Origin: Meinhardsimonia xiamenensis
GTDB taxonomy: Bacteria > Pseudomonadota > Alphaproteobacteria > Rhodobacterales > Rhodobacteraceae
Reading direction: 5' to 3'
NCBI RefSeq assembly: GCF_900102905.1
Contig: NZ_FNFV01000001.1
Coordinates: forward strand, 69,501-133,500
DNA length: 64,000 bases
Shown here: positions 16,744-27,511 of the stretch, one piece after another
Position numbering within the stretch: the first letter of the stretch is position 1
Layout of the letters: each line of letters starts with the position of its first letter
Notes under the pieces: model-generated
What the model saw: the letters and a program-made list of their open reading frames with translations, nothing else
Databases searched by the model: none
What the model was told of the DNA's origin: nothing
Position numbers and translations under genes: made by a program

Positions 16744-17523
16744 TCAAGCCGGAATGGCGGGAAGATAGCCCTCGAAGGTAATGTTGTCAGCGATCCGCCG
16801 CGCTTCCGCCCCCTCTTCGGGCAAGTGCACCGTCCAGCACAGAACGGGCACGCCGCGCGCCTTCAGGCGGGCGACGGCCGGATTGCCGAGATCACCCTTG
16901 TCGTGGGAAATGAAGCTCGCGCCCACCGCCTCGAAATCGGCTATATCGCGCAGATGTGCGCGCCGGTCCTCGGGCAGCGGACCGAATTCATCATCGTCAA
17001 AGGCACAGGTGACGAGCCCGAGCGCGGGCATGCCGCCCCGCGCGCCGAGCCAACCGATGCTGTGCGGATTGAAGGACATCACCGCAACCGGCCCCGCATA
17101 GCCCTTGATGGCCTCGGCAACCGCCGCCTCGAGCGCGCCCACATCGGGCCCGAGGGCGCCGTCCTGATCCTTGACCTCGATCAGCAGCGGCACCCGCCCG
17201 GCGACGAGCGCAATGATGTCCTCGAGCATGGGCACGCCCTCGGCGCCGCCGGTGAGCCCGAGCCGGCCGAGTTCCGCAGCCGATCGCTGGCGCAGCGGCC
17301 CCGTCTCGCCGGTCAGCCGGCCGAGGTGATAGTCATGGAACACCGCCGCGCGCCCGTCGGCGGTGAGCTGCACGTCGATCTCGATGCCATAGCCCGCCGC
17401 CACGGCCGCCGCCACCGCCGCGCGGGAATTCTCGGGCCGCCCGGCGGCGAGGTCATGCAACCCGCGATGCGCAATGGGCGCACGCAGGAAAGCCGGGTGC
17501 AGGGGCGGCGACTGCGGTGCCAT
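16744..17523 (-). CDS. Glycerophosphodiester phosphodiesterase
   Basis: A 259-residue cytoplasmic GDPD-family TIM barrel that hydrolyses glycerophosphodiesters to glycerol-3-phosphate and an alcohol. Catalytic and metal-binding motifs: the first histidine in IAHRGLHD, the EIDVQLTADG block, the second histidine in AVFHDYHLGR, and the late LIEVKDQDG. There is no signal peptide, so it acts inside the cell. The ATG overlaps the stop of the RidA-like gene as TGATG (17521-17525), indicating translational coupling. A GTG one codon earlier is possible. Confidence 0.94.
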   Translation of the reverse strand: MAPQSPPLHPAFLRAPIAHRGLHDLAAGRPENSRAAVAAAVAAGYGIEIDVQLTADGRAAVFHDYHLGRLTGETGPLRQRSAAELGRLGLTGGAEGVPMLEDIIALVAGRVPLLIEVKDQDGALGPDVGALEAAVAEAIKGYAGPVAVMSFNPHSIGWLGARGGMPALGLVTCAFDDDEFGPLPEDRRAHLRDIADFEAVGASFISHDKGDLGNPAVARLKARGVPVLCWTVHLPEEGAEARRIADNITFEGYLPAIPA

Positions 17524-17987
17524 CACGCGATCTCGAAGATGCCCTCGATCTCCACCGCCACGCCCAGGGGCAGCGCGGCGGCCGAGACGGCCGAGCGCGC
17601 ATGCCGTCCCGCATCGCCCAGCACCTCGACGAAAAAGTCGGACGCGCCATTGATGACCTTGGGCTGATCGGTGAAATCGGCGGTGGAGTTGACAAAGCCG
17701 GTCAGCTTCAGGACCCGACGCAGCCGATCGAGATCGCCATCGCAGGCGGCCTTCACCTGGGCAAGCAGGTTGATCGCGCAGATGCGCGCGGCGGCAGCCC
17801 CGGCGGGAACGTCCATGTCGGCGCCGAGCTTGCCGACGATCAGCCCCCCGGGCCCCTGCGAAATCTGACCGGAGACATAAACGGTGTTGCCCGACCGCAC
17901 GAAGGGAACGTAATTGGCGGCCGGGGCCGGCGCCTGCGGCAGCGTCACACCGAGTTCGGCGAGCCGCGTTTCGATCTTTCCTGCCAT
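17523..17987 (-). CDS. RidA (YjgF/YER057c/UK114) family protein
   Basis: A 154-residue RidA-family protein. Conserved features include NTVYVSGQISQGPGG near the N-terminus, the NLLAQVKAACDGDLDRL helix, and the ARSAVSAAALPLGVAVEIEG end, with the arginine used by imine deaminases. RidA enzymes remove reactive enamine/imine intermediates from pyridoxal-phosphate enzymes. This longer subgroup, with VNSTADFTDQPKVINGAS, is frequent in alphaproteobacteria and its substrate is not established. It is the first gene of the operon that continues with glycerophosphodiesterase, DUF482 and pterin dehydratase. A 198-bp divergent region separates it from mlaA. Confidence 0.9.
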   Translation of the reverse strand: MAGKIETRLAELGVTLPQAPAPAANYVPFVRSGNTVYVSGQISQGPGGLIVGKLGADMDVPAGAAAARICAINLLAQVKAACDGDLDRLRRVLKLTGFVNSTADFTDQPKVINGASDFFVEVLGDAGRHARSAVSAAALPLGVAVEIEGIFEIA

Positions 17988-18185
17988 GTGGGGTGCTCCG
18001 TGCATCGTTCTGTCGCGCGTCAAGCTAGCGTGCGCACGGTGCGGCGCAAGCGGGAAACCGCGCGACCATCGCGCGCGGCGGCGCGTTCGCGCAACACGTC
18101 CTGCCCGAGGCCGCGCGAAGGTTGGTTGCAACCGGCCCCGGCTTATCTCTAGGGTTGGGTGTATCTTGAGATCCGCGGAGCTCGC

Positions 18186-18944
18186 ATGAGATTGGCATGG
18201 CCGGCGCGATGGGTGGTTGTTGTGGCGGCCGTGCTGCTTGCGGGCTGCGCGCGCGGGCCGGACGTCGCGCAGGGGCTGAACGATCCCTACGAGGAGCGCA
18301 ACCGGCGTGTGCACGAGGCGAACCTGAAACTCGACCGCGCCTTCCTTAAACCGGTGGCGGAAGGCTACACGCAGCTGCCCCAGCCGGTGCGCCGGACGCT
18401 CGGCAACGTTGCCGGTTTCCTCGCGCTGCCGCGCAGCATCGTCAACGACGTGCTGCAGCTGCGGCTTGACGATGCAGCTCACAACTCGATGCGCCTGCTG
18501 GTAAACGCCACCTTCGGGTTGGGCGGGCTGCTCGACCCGGCGACCGAGATGGGGCTTGAGCATCGCGCCACCGACTTCGGCGTGACGCTGGGCGTCTGGG
18601 GCGTGCCCGAGGGCAATTTCGTGATGCACCCCCTCATCGGCCCCTCCACCGAGCGCGATACGGTCGGCATGGTCGTTGATCTGGCGCTCGATCCGCTGGC
18701 CTGGGCGGTGCCGGACGAATACCCCTACATCGTGCTTGGCGCGAAGGCCGCGGCGGCTCTCGGCCAGCGCAGCGCCTACGGCGAAACCGTGGATGCGTTT
18801 CTGTACGGATCGGCCGACTCATATGCCCAGGCGCGGCTGATCTATCTGGAGAACCGCCGCTTCGAGATTCGCGGGCGCAAGGTTCTCGGCGAAGAGGAAC
18901 AGGACCCCTATGCAGAGCTTTTCGAGCTTCCCTATGCGGAGTGA
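18186..18944 (+). CDS. mlaA: MlaA (VacJ) family outer membrane lipoprotein
   Basis: A 252-residue lipoprotein with lipobox LLAGC (C21) and the characteristic MlaA core: NDPYEERNRRVHEANLKLDR, LPRSIVNDVLQLRLDDAAH, LLVNATFGLGGLLDPATEMG, DFGVTLGVWGVPEGNFVMHP and a C-terminal tyrosine-rich helix. MlaA removes mislocalised phospholipids from the outer leaflet of the outer membrane and hands them to the periplasmic carrier MlaC. The ATG at 18186 follows GGAG at a good distance; an upstream ATG at 18159 would spoil the signal peptide. The mlaC-like gene overlaps its 3' end. Confidence 0.94.
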   Translation: MRLAWPARWVVVVAAVLLAGCARGPDVAQGLNDPYEERNRRVHEANLKLDRAFLKPVAEGYTQLPQPVRRTLGNVAGFLALPRSIVNDVLQLRLDDAAHNSMRLLVNATFGLGGLLDPATEMGLEHRATDFGVTLGVWGVPEGNFVMHPLIGPSTERDTVGMVVDLALDPLAWAVPDEYPYIVLGAKAAAALGQRSAYGETVDAFLYGSADSYAQARLIYLENRRFEIRGRKVLGEEEQDPYAELFELPYAE

Positions 18945-19539
18945 TCTCACCCGCCGCGGATTTCTCGCCGCGGCACTTGGCGCGGGCGCGCTGGTGGCTC
19001 TGCCCGCACCCGCAACCGCGCTGACACAAGGCGAGGCGCGCGCGCTCATTGACCGCGCGATCGCCGAGATCAACGAGGTCATCAACTCGGGGCGCTCGCG
19101 GGAATGGATGTTTGCCCGCTTCGAGGAGATCTTCCGGGAATATGCCGATGTGCCGCGCATTGCCGCCGCGGCGCTGGGGCCGGCGGCCCGCACGGCAAGC
19201 CCGGCCGAGCTCAGGGCCTACACCGACGCCTTCGCGCGCTACATGGCGCGCAAGTATGGCGCGCGCTTTCGCGAATTCGTCGGCGGGCGCGTCGAGGTGC
19301 GGGGCGTCCGCTCGGCCGGCCGCTACGTCGAGGTCGTCACCACCACCGTGCTCCCGGGCCGCGAACCCTTCGAGGTGGTGTTCATCGTCTCCGACCGGGG
19401 CGGTTCGACGAAATTCATCGACATGGTGATCGAAGGCGTGAGCCTGCTGAAGAGCGAGGCGGTGGAGATCCGCGCCATGCTCGACCGCAACCGCGGCTCG
19501 ATCGCCGGGTTGATCGGCGATCTGGAGAAGGCCGCCTGA
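18910..19539 (+). CDS. mlaC: MlaC/Ttg2D family phospholipid-binding protein
   Basis: A 209-residue periplasmic carrier of the MlaC (Tgt2/Ttg2D) family. It has a twin-arginine signal (TRRGFLAAALGAGALVAL) with cleavage near PATALTQG. The family fold follows: RFEEIFREYADVPRIAAAAL, ELRAYTDAFARYMARKYGAR, then the beta-rich lipid-binding part ending VIEGVSLLKSEAVEIRAML. It should shuttle phospholipids between MlaA and an inner membrane MlaFEDB transporter, which is not in this window. Tat export is less usual than Sec for MlaC. The ATG at 18910 overlaps mlaA by 35 bp and has an AGGA site; an ATG at 18934 is equally consistent with the signal peptide. Confidence 0.92.
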   Translation: MQSFSSFPMRSDLTRRGFLAAALGAGALVALPAPATALTQGEARALIDRAIAEINEVINSGRSREWMFARFEEIFREYADVPRIAAAALGPAARTASPAELRAYTDAFARYMARKYGARFREFVGGRVEVRGVRSAGRYVEVVTTTVLPGREPFEVVFIVSDRGGSTKFIDMVIEGVSLLKSEAVEIRAMLDRNRGSIAGLIGDLEKAA

Positions 19540-19680
19540 GGCGGGCGGTTCCGACGCAAGACGCTTACAGAGCCACCCTTGCCGTGGCGCGCGACCGGCG
19601 GGGCGGGCTGCTCACGGGCGTTAAGGCTCCATTCACCAGACGTTGGCCAGGATGGCGCGAACGCACGGGAGAGGACGTTC

Positions 19681-21951
<2,271 letters not shown>

Positions 21952-21958
21952 TCCTTCT

Positions 21959-22753
21959 TCAGGCGGCCGCGCTTTCGCGCGCCGCCTCCTCGCCGCGCAC
22001 GAAGACGAGCCTCTCGCCCTCGCTCATCTCGGGGCGGAAGCGGTAGCCGCCACTGTCGAAATCCTTCAACCCCTCTGGGTCGGTGATCCGCCGCTCGAGG
22101 ATGAAGCGCGCCATCGCCCCCCGCGCGCGCTTGGCGAACAGGCTGACAATCTTCGGCGTGCCGCCGCGGTCTTCCATGAACACCGGCTCGATCACCCGCA
22201 GCTTCAGCCGTGCGCGATCGACGGCGGCGAAGTACTCGCGGCTCGCGCAATTGACGAGAATAGCCGTGCCTGCCTCCTCGGCGGCGGCGTTGAGCGCGCG
22301 CGCGGGCAGATCGCGCCAGTAGTCATAGAGGTTGCGCCCGCGTCGCGTCTTCAGCCTTGTGCCCATCTCCAGCCGGTGCGGCTGAATCGCGTCAAGCGGG
22401 CGCAGCACACCGTAAAGCCCGGAGAGGATGCGCAAGTGCCGCTGGGCATAGTCGAGCGTCTCGGGCTCAAGGCTCTTCGCCTCGAGCCCCACATAGGTAT
22501 CGCCGGCAAAGGCGAAGACGGCGGCGCGAGTGCTCTGAGGCGCGGGGTCATCCTCCCAGGCGCGAAAGCGGTCGCGGTTGAGCCGCGCGAGGCTGTCGGA
22601 AAGCCCCATCAGCGCCTTGAGCTCGGTGAGCGTCAGCCGCTTGGCGCGGGCGGCAAGGCGGTTCGCCTCGGCCAGAAACTCCGGCTTGCTCCGGGCAAGC
22701 GCGGGGTCGGAGGAAAGGTCAAGCCGCTTGGCCGGTGAGACAACGACGAGCAT
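21959..22753 (-). CDS. yaaA: Peroxide stress protein YaaA
   Basis: A 264-residue YaaA (UPF0246/DUF328) protein. It begins MLVVVSPAKRLD and carries the family motifs LTELKALMGLSDSLARLNRDRF, AVFAFAGDTYVGLEA, LSGLYGVLRPLDAIQPHRLEMG and VFMEDRGGTPKIVSLFAKRARGAMARF (given here in separate blocks of the same region). In E. coli YaaA lowers free iron during peroxide stress and binds DNA. The ATG at 22753 overlaps a good GGGGAGATG site. It lies 28 bp downstream of recQ on the same strand and is convergent with the kinase gene, with only 7 bp between the stops. Confidence 0.93.
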   Translation of the reverse strand: MLVVVSPAKRLDLSSDPALARSKPEFLAEANRLAARAKRLTLTELKALMGLSDSLARLNRDRFRAWEDDPAPQSTRAAVFAFAGDTYVGLEAKSLEPETLDYAQRHLRILSGLYGVLRPLDAIQPHRLEMGTRLKTRRGRNLYDYWRDLPARALNAAAEEAGTAILVNCASREYFAAVDRARLKLRVIEPVFMEDRGGTPKIVSLFAKRARGAMARFILERRITDPEGLKDFDSGGYRFRPEMSEGERLVFVRGEEAARESAAA

Positions 22754-22781
22754 CTCATCTCCCCTTGATGGCGCCGCCAGA

Positions 22782-24827
22782 CTAGCACGCCTCGCGCAGC
22801 ACTTCGAGAAACGCCTCGGCAAAGCGCTCCGCGCGCCGTTCGCCCAGAATGGCCGCCAGCGTGCCGGCATCGCGCGGGCGCAGCTCGGCAAGCTTTGCGA
22901 GCTGCGAGGCCGAACAGCTCAGCGGCTTTTCCGTGCCACAGGCGCCGCGCGAGAGCCGCGCCTGCACCTCGAGAAGCCGGTCATAGAGCGTGCCCGCCGC
23001 GCGGCCGGCAAGCCGCCTGCGCGCGGGATGCGCGGTGGCCGCCGCCTCGCCGGTGATCACGGCGAGAAAGGCCGGCCCGTAACGCTCGAGCTTCTTCGCG
23101 CCCACGCCCGAGATGCGCGCCATCTCGTCAAGCGTGACGGGGCGCTTCTCGGCCATCTCGATCAGCGTGCGGTCGGGAAAGATCACATAGGCCGGCACGC
23201 CCTGGGCCTCGGCGAGTGCCCGGCGTTTGGCCTTCAGCGCCGAAAGGAGCGGCGCATCTTCCTCGGCCACCAGCGCCCGCGCCACGGGCCGGCGCCACGC
23301 CGCCGCCACGCTGTCCCGCCTGAGGGTGATTGCCGCCTCCCCCTTCAGCACCGCCCGCGCGCCTCCGCACATGACGAGCGCCCCGTGCCGCTCGGGGTCG
23401 GGGCGGATGAGGTCATGGCCCAGCATCTGCCGGATCACCGCCTGCCAGCCGCGCCGGTCGAACTCTCGCCCCACCCCGAAGGTGGGCAGCCGGTCATGGC
23501 CGCGCGCCGCCACCTTGTCGGTCAGCGTGCCGGTGAGAATGTCAACGACATGCCCCGCGCCGAAGCTCTGGCCGGTGCGGAGGATAGCCGAGAGCACCTT
23601 CTGCACCGCTTCCGTGCCGTCGAAGGTCGCGGGCGGCGCGTCGCACAGGTCGCAGTTGCCGCAGGGCTCCGCCTCGGCCTCGCCGAAATAGGCCAGAAGC
23701 CGGCGGCGGCGACACTCGACCGCCTCGGCGAGCCCCAGAAGCGCGTTGAGGCGCATGTGATCGGCAGCCTTGCGCTCGGGGGGCGCGAGGCTTTCGTCGA
23801 TCTGCGCGCGGCGCAGGCGGATGTCGTCGGGGCCAAAGAGCGTCAGCGTCTCGGCAGGCGCCCCATCGCGGCCCGCGCGGCCGATCTCCTGATAATAGGC
23901 CTCGATGGACTTGGGCAGATCGGCATGCGCCACCCAGCGGATGTCGGGCTTGTCCACCCCCATGCCGAAGGCCACCGTGGCCACCACGATGAGCCCGTCC
24001 TCGCGCTGAAACCGCGCCTCGACCTCCCGCCGCGCCTCGGCCTCCATGCCGCCGTGATAGGCCGCCGCCGCGTGGCCTTCCTCGGTCAGAGCACGCGCCA
24101 GCGTCTCGGTCCTGGCCCGCGTGGCGCAATAGACGATGCCCGACTGCCCGCGCCGGGCGTCAGCGAAGGCGAGGATCTGCGCGCGGGGGCGGTCCTTCGG
24201 CGCGAAGGCGAGGTGGATGTTGGGCCGGTCGAAGCCGTGGATGAAGGTCTGCGGCGCGCGACCCTCGAAGAGGCGGGCGACGATCTCCTGTCGCGTCTCG
24301 GCATCGGCCGTGGCGGTGAAGGCGGCAAGAGGCACGCCGAGGCGGCGGCGCAATTCGCCGATGCGCAGGTAATCGGGGCGGAAGTCATGGCCCCATTGGC
24401 TCACGCAATGGGCCTCGTCCACGGCGATGGCGCTGGTGCCGATGCGCCTGAGCATCGCCGCCGTGGCGGTGGAGGCGAGCCGCTCGGGCGCCATGTAGAG
24501 AAGCTTCAGCCGCCCCGCCTCCAGCGCGGAAAAGACGGCCTCGGTCTCCTCCTCGGTGTTGCCGGAGGTGAGCGCGCCCGCCTCCACGCCGGCCTCCCTG
24601 AGCGCGCGCACCTGGTCGCGCATCAGTGCGATCAGCGGCGAGATCACCACCGTGACGCCCTCGCGCATGAGCGCCGGCAGCTGGTAGCACAGCGACTTGC
24701 CCCCGCCCGTGGGCATGATCGCCAGCACATCGCGCCCCGCGGCCACGGCCTCCACGATCTCGCGCTGGCCGGGGCGGAAGCTGTCAAACCCGAAGATGTC
24801 GGAAAGGATCGCCTCTGCGCGGCTCAT
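22782..24827 (-). CDS. recQ: ATP-dependent DNA helicase RecQ
   Basis: A 681-residue RecQ, a 3'-5' superfamily 2 helicase used in recombinational repair and stalled fork processing. Walker A is PTGGGKSLCYQLPAL (K44), motif II is DEAHCVSQWGHDFRPDY (137-140), motif III TATAD, and motif VI QEIGRAGRDG. The zinc site is formed by C372, C389, C392 and C395 (PCGNCDLC). A winged-helix RQC region follows, then an HRDC domain (YVIFPDRTLIEMAEKRPVT). The last 90 residues (SASQLAKLAELRPRDAGTL) look like a second HRDC unit, which E. coli RecQ lacks. The start MSRAEAILSDIFG fits the family, and an ATG upstream at 24893 is less likely. Confidence 0.96.
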   Translation of the reverse strand: MSRAEAILSDIFGFDSFRPGQREIVEAVAAGRDVLAIMPTGGGKSLCYQLPALMREGVTVVISPLIALMRDQVRALREAGVEAGALTSGNTEEETEAVFSALEAGRLKLLYMAPERLASTATAAMLRRIGTSAIAVDEAHCVSQWGHDFRPDYLRIGELRRRLGVPLAAFTATADAETRQEIVARLFEGRAPQTFIHGFDRPNIHLAFAPKDRPRAQILAFADARRGQSGIVYCATRARTETLARALTEEGHAAAAYHGGMEAEARREVEARFQREDGLIVVATVAFGMGVDKPDIRWVAHADLPKSIEAYYQEIGRAGRDGAPAETLTLFGPDDIRLRRAQIDESLAPPERKAADHMRLNALLGLAEAVECRRRRLLAYFGEAEAEPCGNCDLCDAPPATFDGTEAVQKVLSAILRTGQSFGAGHVVDILTGTLTDKVAARGHDRLPTFGVGREFDRRGWQAVIRQMLGHDLIRPDPERHGALVMCGGARAVLKGEAAITLRRDSVAAAWRRPVARALVAEEDAPLLSALKAKRRALAEAQGVPAYVIFPDRTLIEMAEKRPVTLDEMARISGVGAKKLERYGPAFLAVITGEAAATAHPARRRLAGRAAGTLYDRLLEVQARLSRGACGTEKPLSCSASQLAKLAELRPRDAGTLAAILGERRAERFAEAFLEVLREAC

Positions 24828-24938
24828 GGTCCCTCGTTCATGCGCACTGCTCGCCTCGAGCGGAACAGTTTCACATGAACGAATCGCCAACAAGACCCGA
24901 TCTCAGGCGCTCTGCGCGCCTTGACCTGAACACGCACG

Positions 24939-25028
24939 AAGGGCAGCGGCCGGCCCGGCGGGGTGGGCAGCGAAGCGCCCGCCCAGTGGGGGGGCGGGTC
25001 GGGCGCTGCCCGGCCTGACGGCCGGGCG
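24939..25028 (-). repeat. Dispersed GC-rich palindromic repeat, copy 2
   Basis: A 90-bp intergenic element whose reverse complement aligns end to end with copy 1 at 13292-13379. Read on the minus strand it opens CCCGGCC-GTCA-GGCCGGG, continues through the same central dyad, and ends CGCTGCCCTT. It sits in the 267-bp gap between yggT and recQ, downstream of the yggT stop. The rest of this gap (24828-24938 and 25029-25094) shows no other feature that I can support. Dispersal, strong dyad symmetry and intergenic placement resemble REP/BIME-type elements. Confidence 0.75.
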
Positions 25029-25094
25029 AAACATAAGCGCTACGGGAACCGGCACCCCGCGGCAGGGGATGTCAAAACCTCGAGTGTGCCTCCG

Positions 25095-25382
25095 TCACAT
25101 GAACGCGTGCATGTTGTTCACGAGGATGATGCGGATGGCATAGACGCCAATGAGCGCCACCAGCGGCGCAAGGTCGAGCCCACCCATCGGCGGCAGCACC
25201 CGGCGGATGGGGCGATAGATCGGCTCGAGAAGGCTGTTCAGCCCGTGCCAGATCTGCGCCACCAGCGGCTGGCGCAGGTTGAGCACCTGAAAGGAGATCA
25301 GCCAGCTCATGATGATGTGGGCGATCATGATGAACCACACCACGTCGAGCACGAGCATCAGGATCTGAAAGAGCGAGGTCAT
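25095..25382 (-). CDS. YggT family integral membrane protein
   Basis: A 95-residue protein of the YggT/YlmG family, with two hydrophobic segments (ILMLVLDVVWFIMIAHIIMS near the start, and LVALIGVYAIRIILVNNM at the end) joined by the conserved LLEPIYRPIRRVLPPMGGLD loop. Family members take part in membrane protein distribution, osmotic tolerance and, in plastids and some bacteria, cytochrome or septum-related functions; a precise role here is unknown. The ATG at 25382 is preceded by AGGGACG. A longer open frame in the same phase comes from antisense coding and is ignored. It is divergent from the thioesterase gene. Confidence 0.9.
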   Translation of the reverse strand: MTSLFQILMLVLDVVWFIMIAHIIMSWLISFQVLNLRQPLVAQIWHGLNSLLEPIYRPIRRVLPPMGGLDLAPLVALIGVYAIRIILVNNMHAFM

Positions 25383-25523
25383 GGGATGCGTCCCTGCATT
25401 GCGGGTTTCGCGCAGAGGTAAGGCGCGCGCCCGCACATGACAACCCGCTGCCGCCGCGTCACGGCTTGACGTTCGGGCAGCCTGCCCGCAATCGGTCGTC
25501 ATCACGGCAGGAGAGCGTGCCCG

Positions 25524-26057
25524 ATGTATCCCTTCATCCGCATGGCCAAGGAGCTCATCCGCCACCGCAAGGCCCCACCCCTGCCGGTGGACGGAACCCA
25601 TGTGACGACGCTGACCTGCTGGCCGTGGGACATCGACATGTGGGCCGAGCTCAACAACGGCCGCTCGCTCACGCTCTATGACCTCGGCCGCATCCCGCTG
25701 GCCATGCGCATCGGTCTTGTGCGCGTCTTGCGCGCGCGCGGCTGGGGGCTGACGATGGCGGGCGCCGTGGTGCGCTGGCGCCGGCGCGTGCGCGCCTTCG
25801 AGACGGTGGAGATTCACAGCCGTTGCGTGGGCTGGGACGAGCGCTTCATCTACATCGAGCAGTCGATGTGGAAGAAGAACGGCGAATGCGCCAGCCAGGT
25901 GCATTACCGCAGCGCCATCACCGGGCCGTCGGGCATCGTGCCGACCGCCGAAGTCGCCGCCGCACTCGGTGTCGAGGGCAACGCCCCGAAGCTGCCAGAC
26001 TGGGTCGCCGGCTGGGTCGAACTCGAAAACCGTCGCCCCTGGCCACCGGAACGCTGA
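25524..26057 (+). CDS. Acyl-CoA thioesterase-like hotdog protein
   Basis: A 177-residue protein of the 4HBT_2 hotdog thioesterase family, similar to the THEM6-like group. Typical segments are WPWDIDMWAELNNGRSLTLYD (the D and N of the active-site helix), VVRWRRRVRAFETVEIHSRC and FIYIEQSMWKKNGECASQ. It is expected to hydrolyse acyl-CoA or a related thioester, but the substrate is not known. The ATG at 25524 has an AGGAGAG site. It is followed 86 bp downstream by an MFS transporter on the same strand; a functional link is not evident. Confidence 0.87.
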   Translation: MYPFIRMAKELIRHRKAPPLPVDGTHVTTLTCWPWDIDMWAELNNGRSLTLYDLGRIPLAMRIGLVRVLRARGWGLTMAGAVVRWRRRVRAFETVEIHSRCVGWDERFIYIEQSMWKKNGECASQVHYRSAITGPSGIVPTAEVAAALGVEGNAPKLPDWVAGWVELENRRPWPPER

Positions 26058-26143
26058 AGCCTCAGGCAAGGATCAGCCCCCGTTTCCCGTTGCCAAGCGC
26101 CGGTTTTGACCGTTTGATCGGGCCGGGACGGGGGAGACGCGCC

Positions 26144-27511
26144 ATGGACGAGCGCCGCAAGCGCATTTTCGGCTGGATGATGTTCGACTGGGCAAGCCAG
26201 CCCTACAACACGCTGCTTCTCACATTCATCTTCGGCCCCTATTTCGCCGAAATCGTCATCGCCCGGCTCGAGGGCGAAGGTGTGCCCCATGAGGCGGCGC
26301 GCGCCGAGGCGCAGGCCTGGTGGGGCTACGGGCTGACCACGGCGGGGCTTCTCATCGCCTTTCTCGCGCCCGTTCTCGGCGCGATCGCCGATTCCGCCGG
26401 GCGCCGCATGCCGTGGATCCGGGCCTTCTCGGTGCTCTACGTGGTGGGCGCGGGCGCGCTGTGGTTCTCCGCGCCGGGGCAGTTCAGCGTCGTCTTCCTG
26501 CTTGTCGCCTTCGGCATCGGCCTCATCGGCATGGAATTCGCCACCATCTTCACCAACGCGCTTCTGCCCGCGTTGGGCCAAGACCCGGAGATCGGGCGCA
26601 TCTCCGGCTCGGGCTGGGCCTGGGGCTATGTCGGCGGCGTGCTATCGCTCGTCATCATGCTCGCCTTCTTCGCCGAAAACGCCCAGGGCGTGACCATGCT
26701 CGGCACCCCGCCCGCGCTCGGGCTCGACCCGGCGGCGCGCGAGGGCACGCGCTTTGTCGGCCCCTTCACGGCGCTCTGGTATGCCGTCTTCATGATCCCC
26801 TTCTTCGCCTGGGTGAAGGAGCCGCGCGCGGAGGTCGTGCGCGGGCCCAGCGTGGCGCAGGGGCTGCGGGATCTGTGGGCCACGCTCAGGCGGCTGCCGC
26901 GGAATGTCTCGCTCTCGGCCTATCTCGGCTCGTCGATGTTCTACCGCGACGCGCTCAACGGCATGTACACCTTCGGCGGCATCTATGCGCTGGGCGTGCT
27001 GGGCTGGAGCGTGATCGACATCGGCATCTTCGGCATCATGGCCGCGCTCACCGGCGCGCTCTTCGCCTGGCTGGGCGGCAAGGCCGATGCCCGCTTCGGC
27101 CCGAAACCGGTGATCGTTGCCTCGATCCTCGCGCTCACGCTGACGGCTATCGTCATTGTCGGCATCTCGCGCGAGGCGGTGTTCGGGCTGCCGCTTGCGC
27201 AGAGCTCGGCGCTGCCCGACATCCTGTTCTACATCTGCGGCGGGGTGATCGGCGGGGCGGGCGGCACGCTGCAGGCGGCGAGCCGCACCATGATGGTGCG
27301 CCAGGCCAACCCCGCGCGCATGACCGAGGCCTTCGGGCTCTATGCGCTTGCCGGCAAGGCCACCACCTTCCTCGCCCCCGCGGCCATCGCCGTCACCACC
27401 GATCTGAGCGGCAGCCAGCGCATGGGCGTCACCCCGCTCATCGCGCTCTTCCTTCTGGGGCTTGTCCTGCTACTGTGGGTCCGCCCCGAGGGACACCGCG
27501 AAACCCCATGA
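26144..27511 (+). CDS. MFS transporter of the UMF1/Atg22-like family
   Basis: A 455-residue membrane transporter with about 12 helices. The opening KRIFGWMMFDWASQPYNTLLLTF is the hallmark of UMF1 (unknown major facilitator 1) proteins related to vacuolar Atg22, which exports amino acids in yeast; here the block is quoted only as FGWMMFDWASQPYNT. Other marks are GAIADSAGRRMPWI between helices 2 and 3, and GGTLQAASRTMMVRQANPAR in the C-terminal half. The bacterial substrate is unknown. The ATG at 26144 follows GGGGGAGACG. Its stop overlaps the start of mepA by 4 bp (ATGA), so the two genes are translationally coupled. Confidence 0.91.
   Translation: MDERRKRIFGWMMFDWASQPYNTLLLTFIFGPYFAEIVIARLEGEGVPHEAARAEAQAWWGYGLTTAGLLIAFLAPVLGAIADSAGRRMPWIRAFSVLYVVGAGALWFSAPGQFSVVFLLVAFGIGLIGMEFATIFTNALLPALGQDPEIGRISGSGWAWGYVGGVLSLVIMLAFFAENAQGVTMLGTPPALGLDPAAREGTRFVGPFTALWYAVFMIPFFAWVKEPRAEVVRGPSVAQGLRDLWATLRRLPRNVSLSAYLGSSMFYRDALNGMYTFGGIYALGVLGWSVIDIGIFGIMAALTGALFAWLGGKADARFGPKPVIVASILALTLTAIVIVGISREAVFGLPLAQSSALPDILFYICGGVIGGAGGTLQAASRTMMVRQANPARMTEAFGLYALAGKATTFLAPAAIAVTTDLSGSQRMGVTPLIALFLLGLVLLLWVRPEGHRETP

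Noticed and set aside
24828-25094. A small gene or tRNA in the longest intergenic gap
   Set aside because: Apart from the palindromic repeat there is no convincing ORF with a ribosome site and no cloverleaf.
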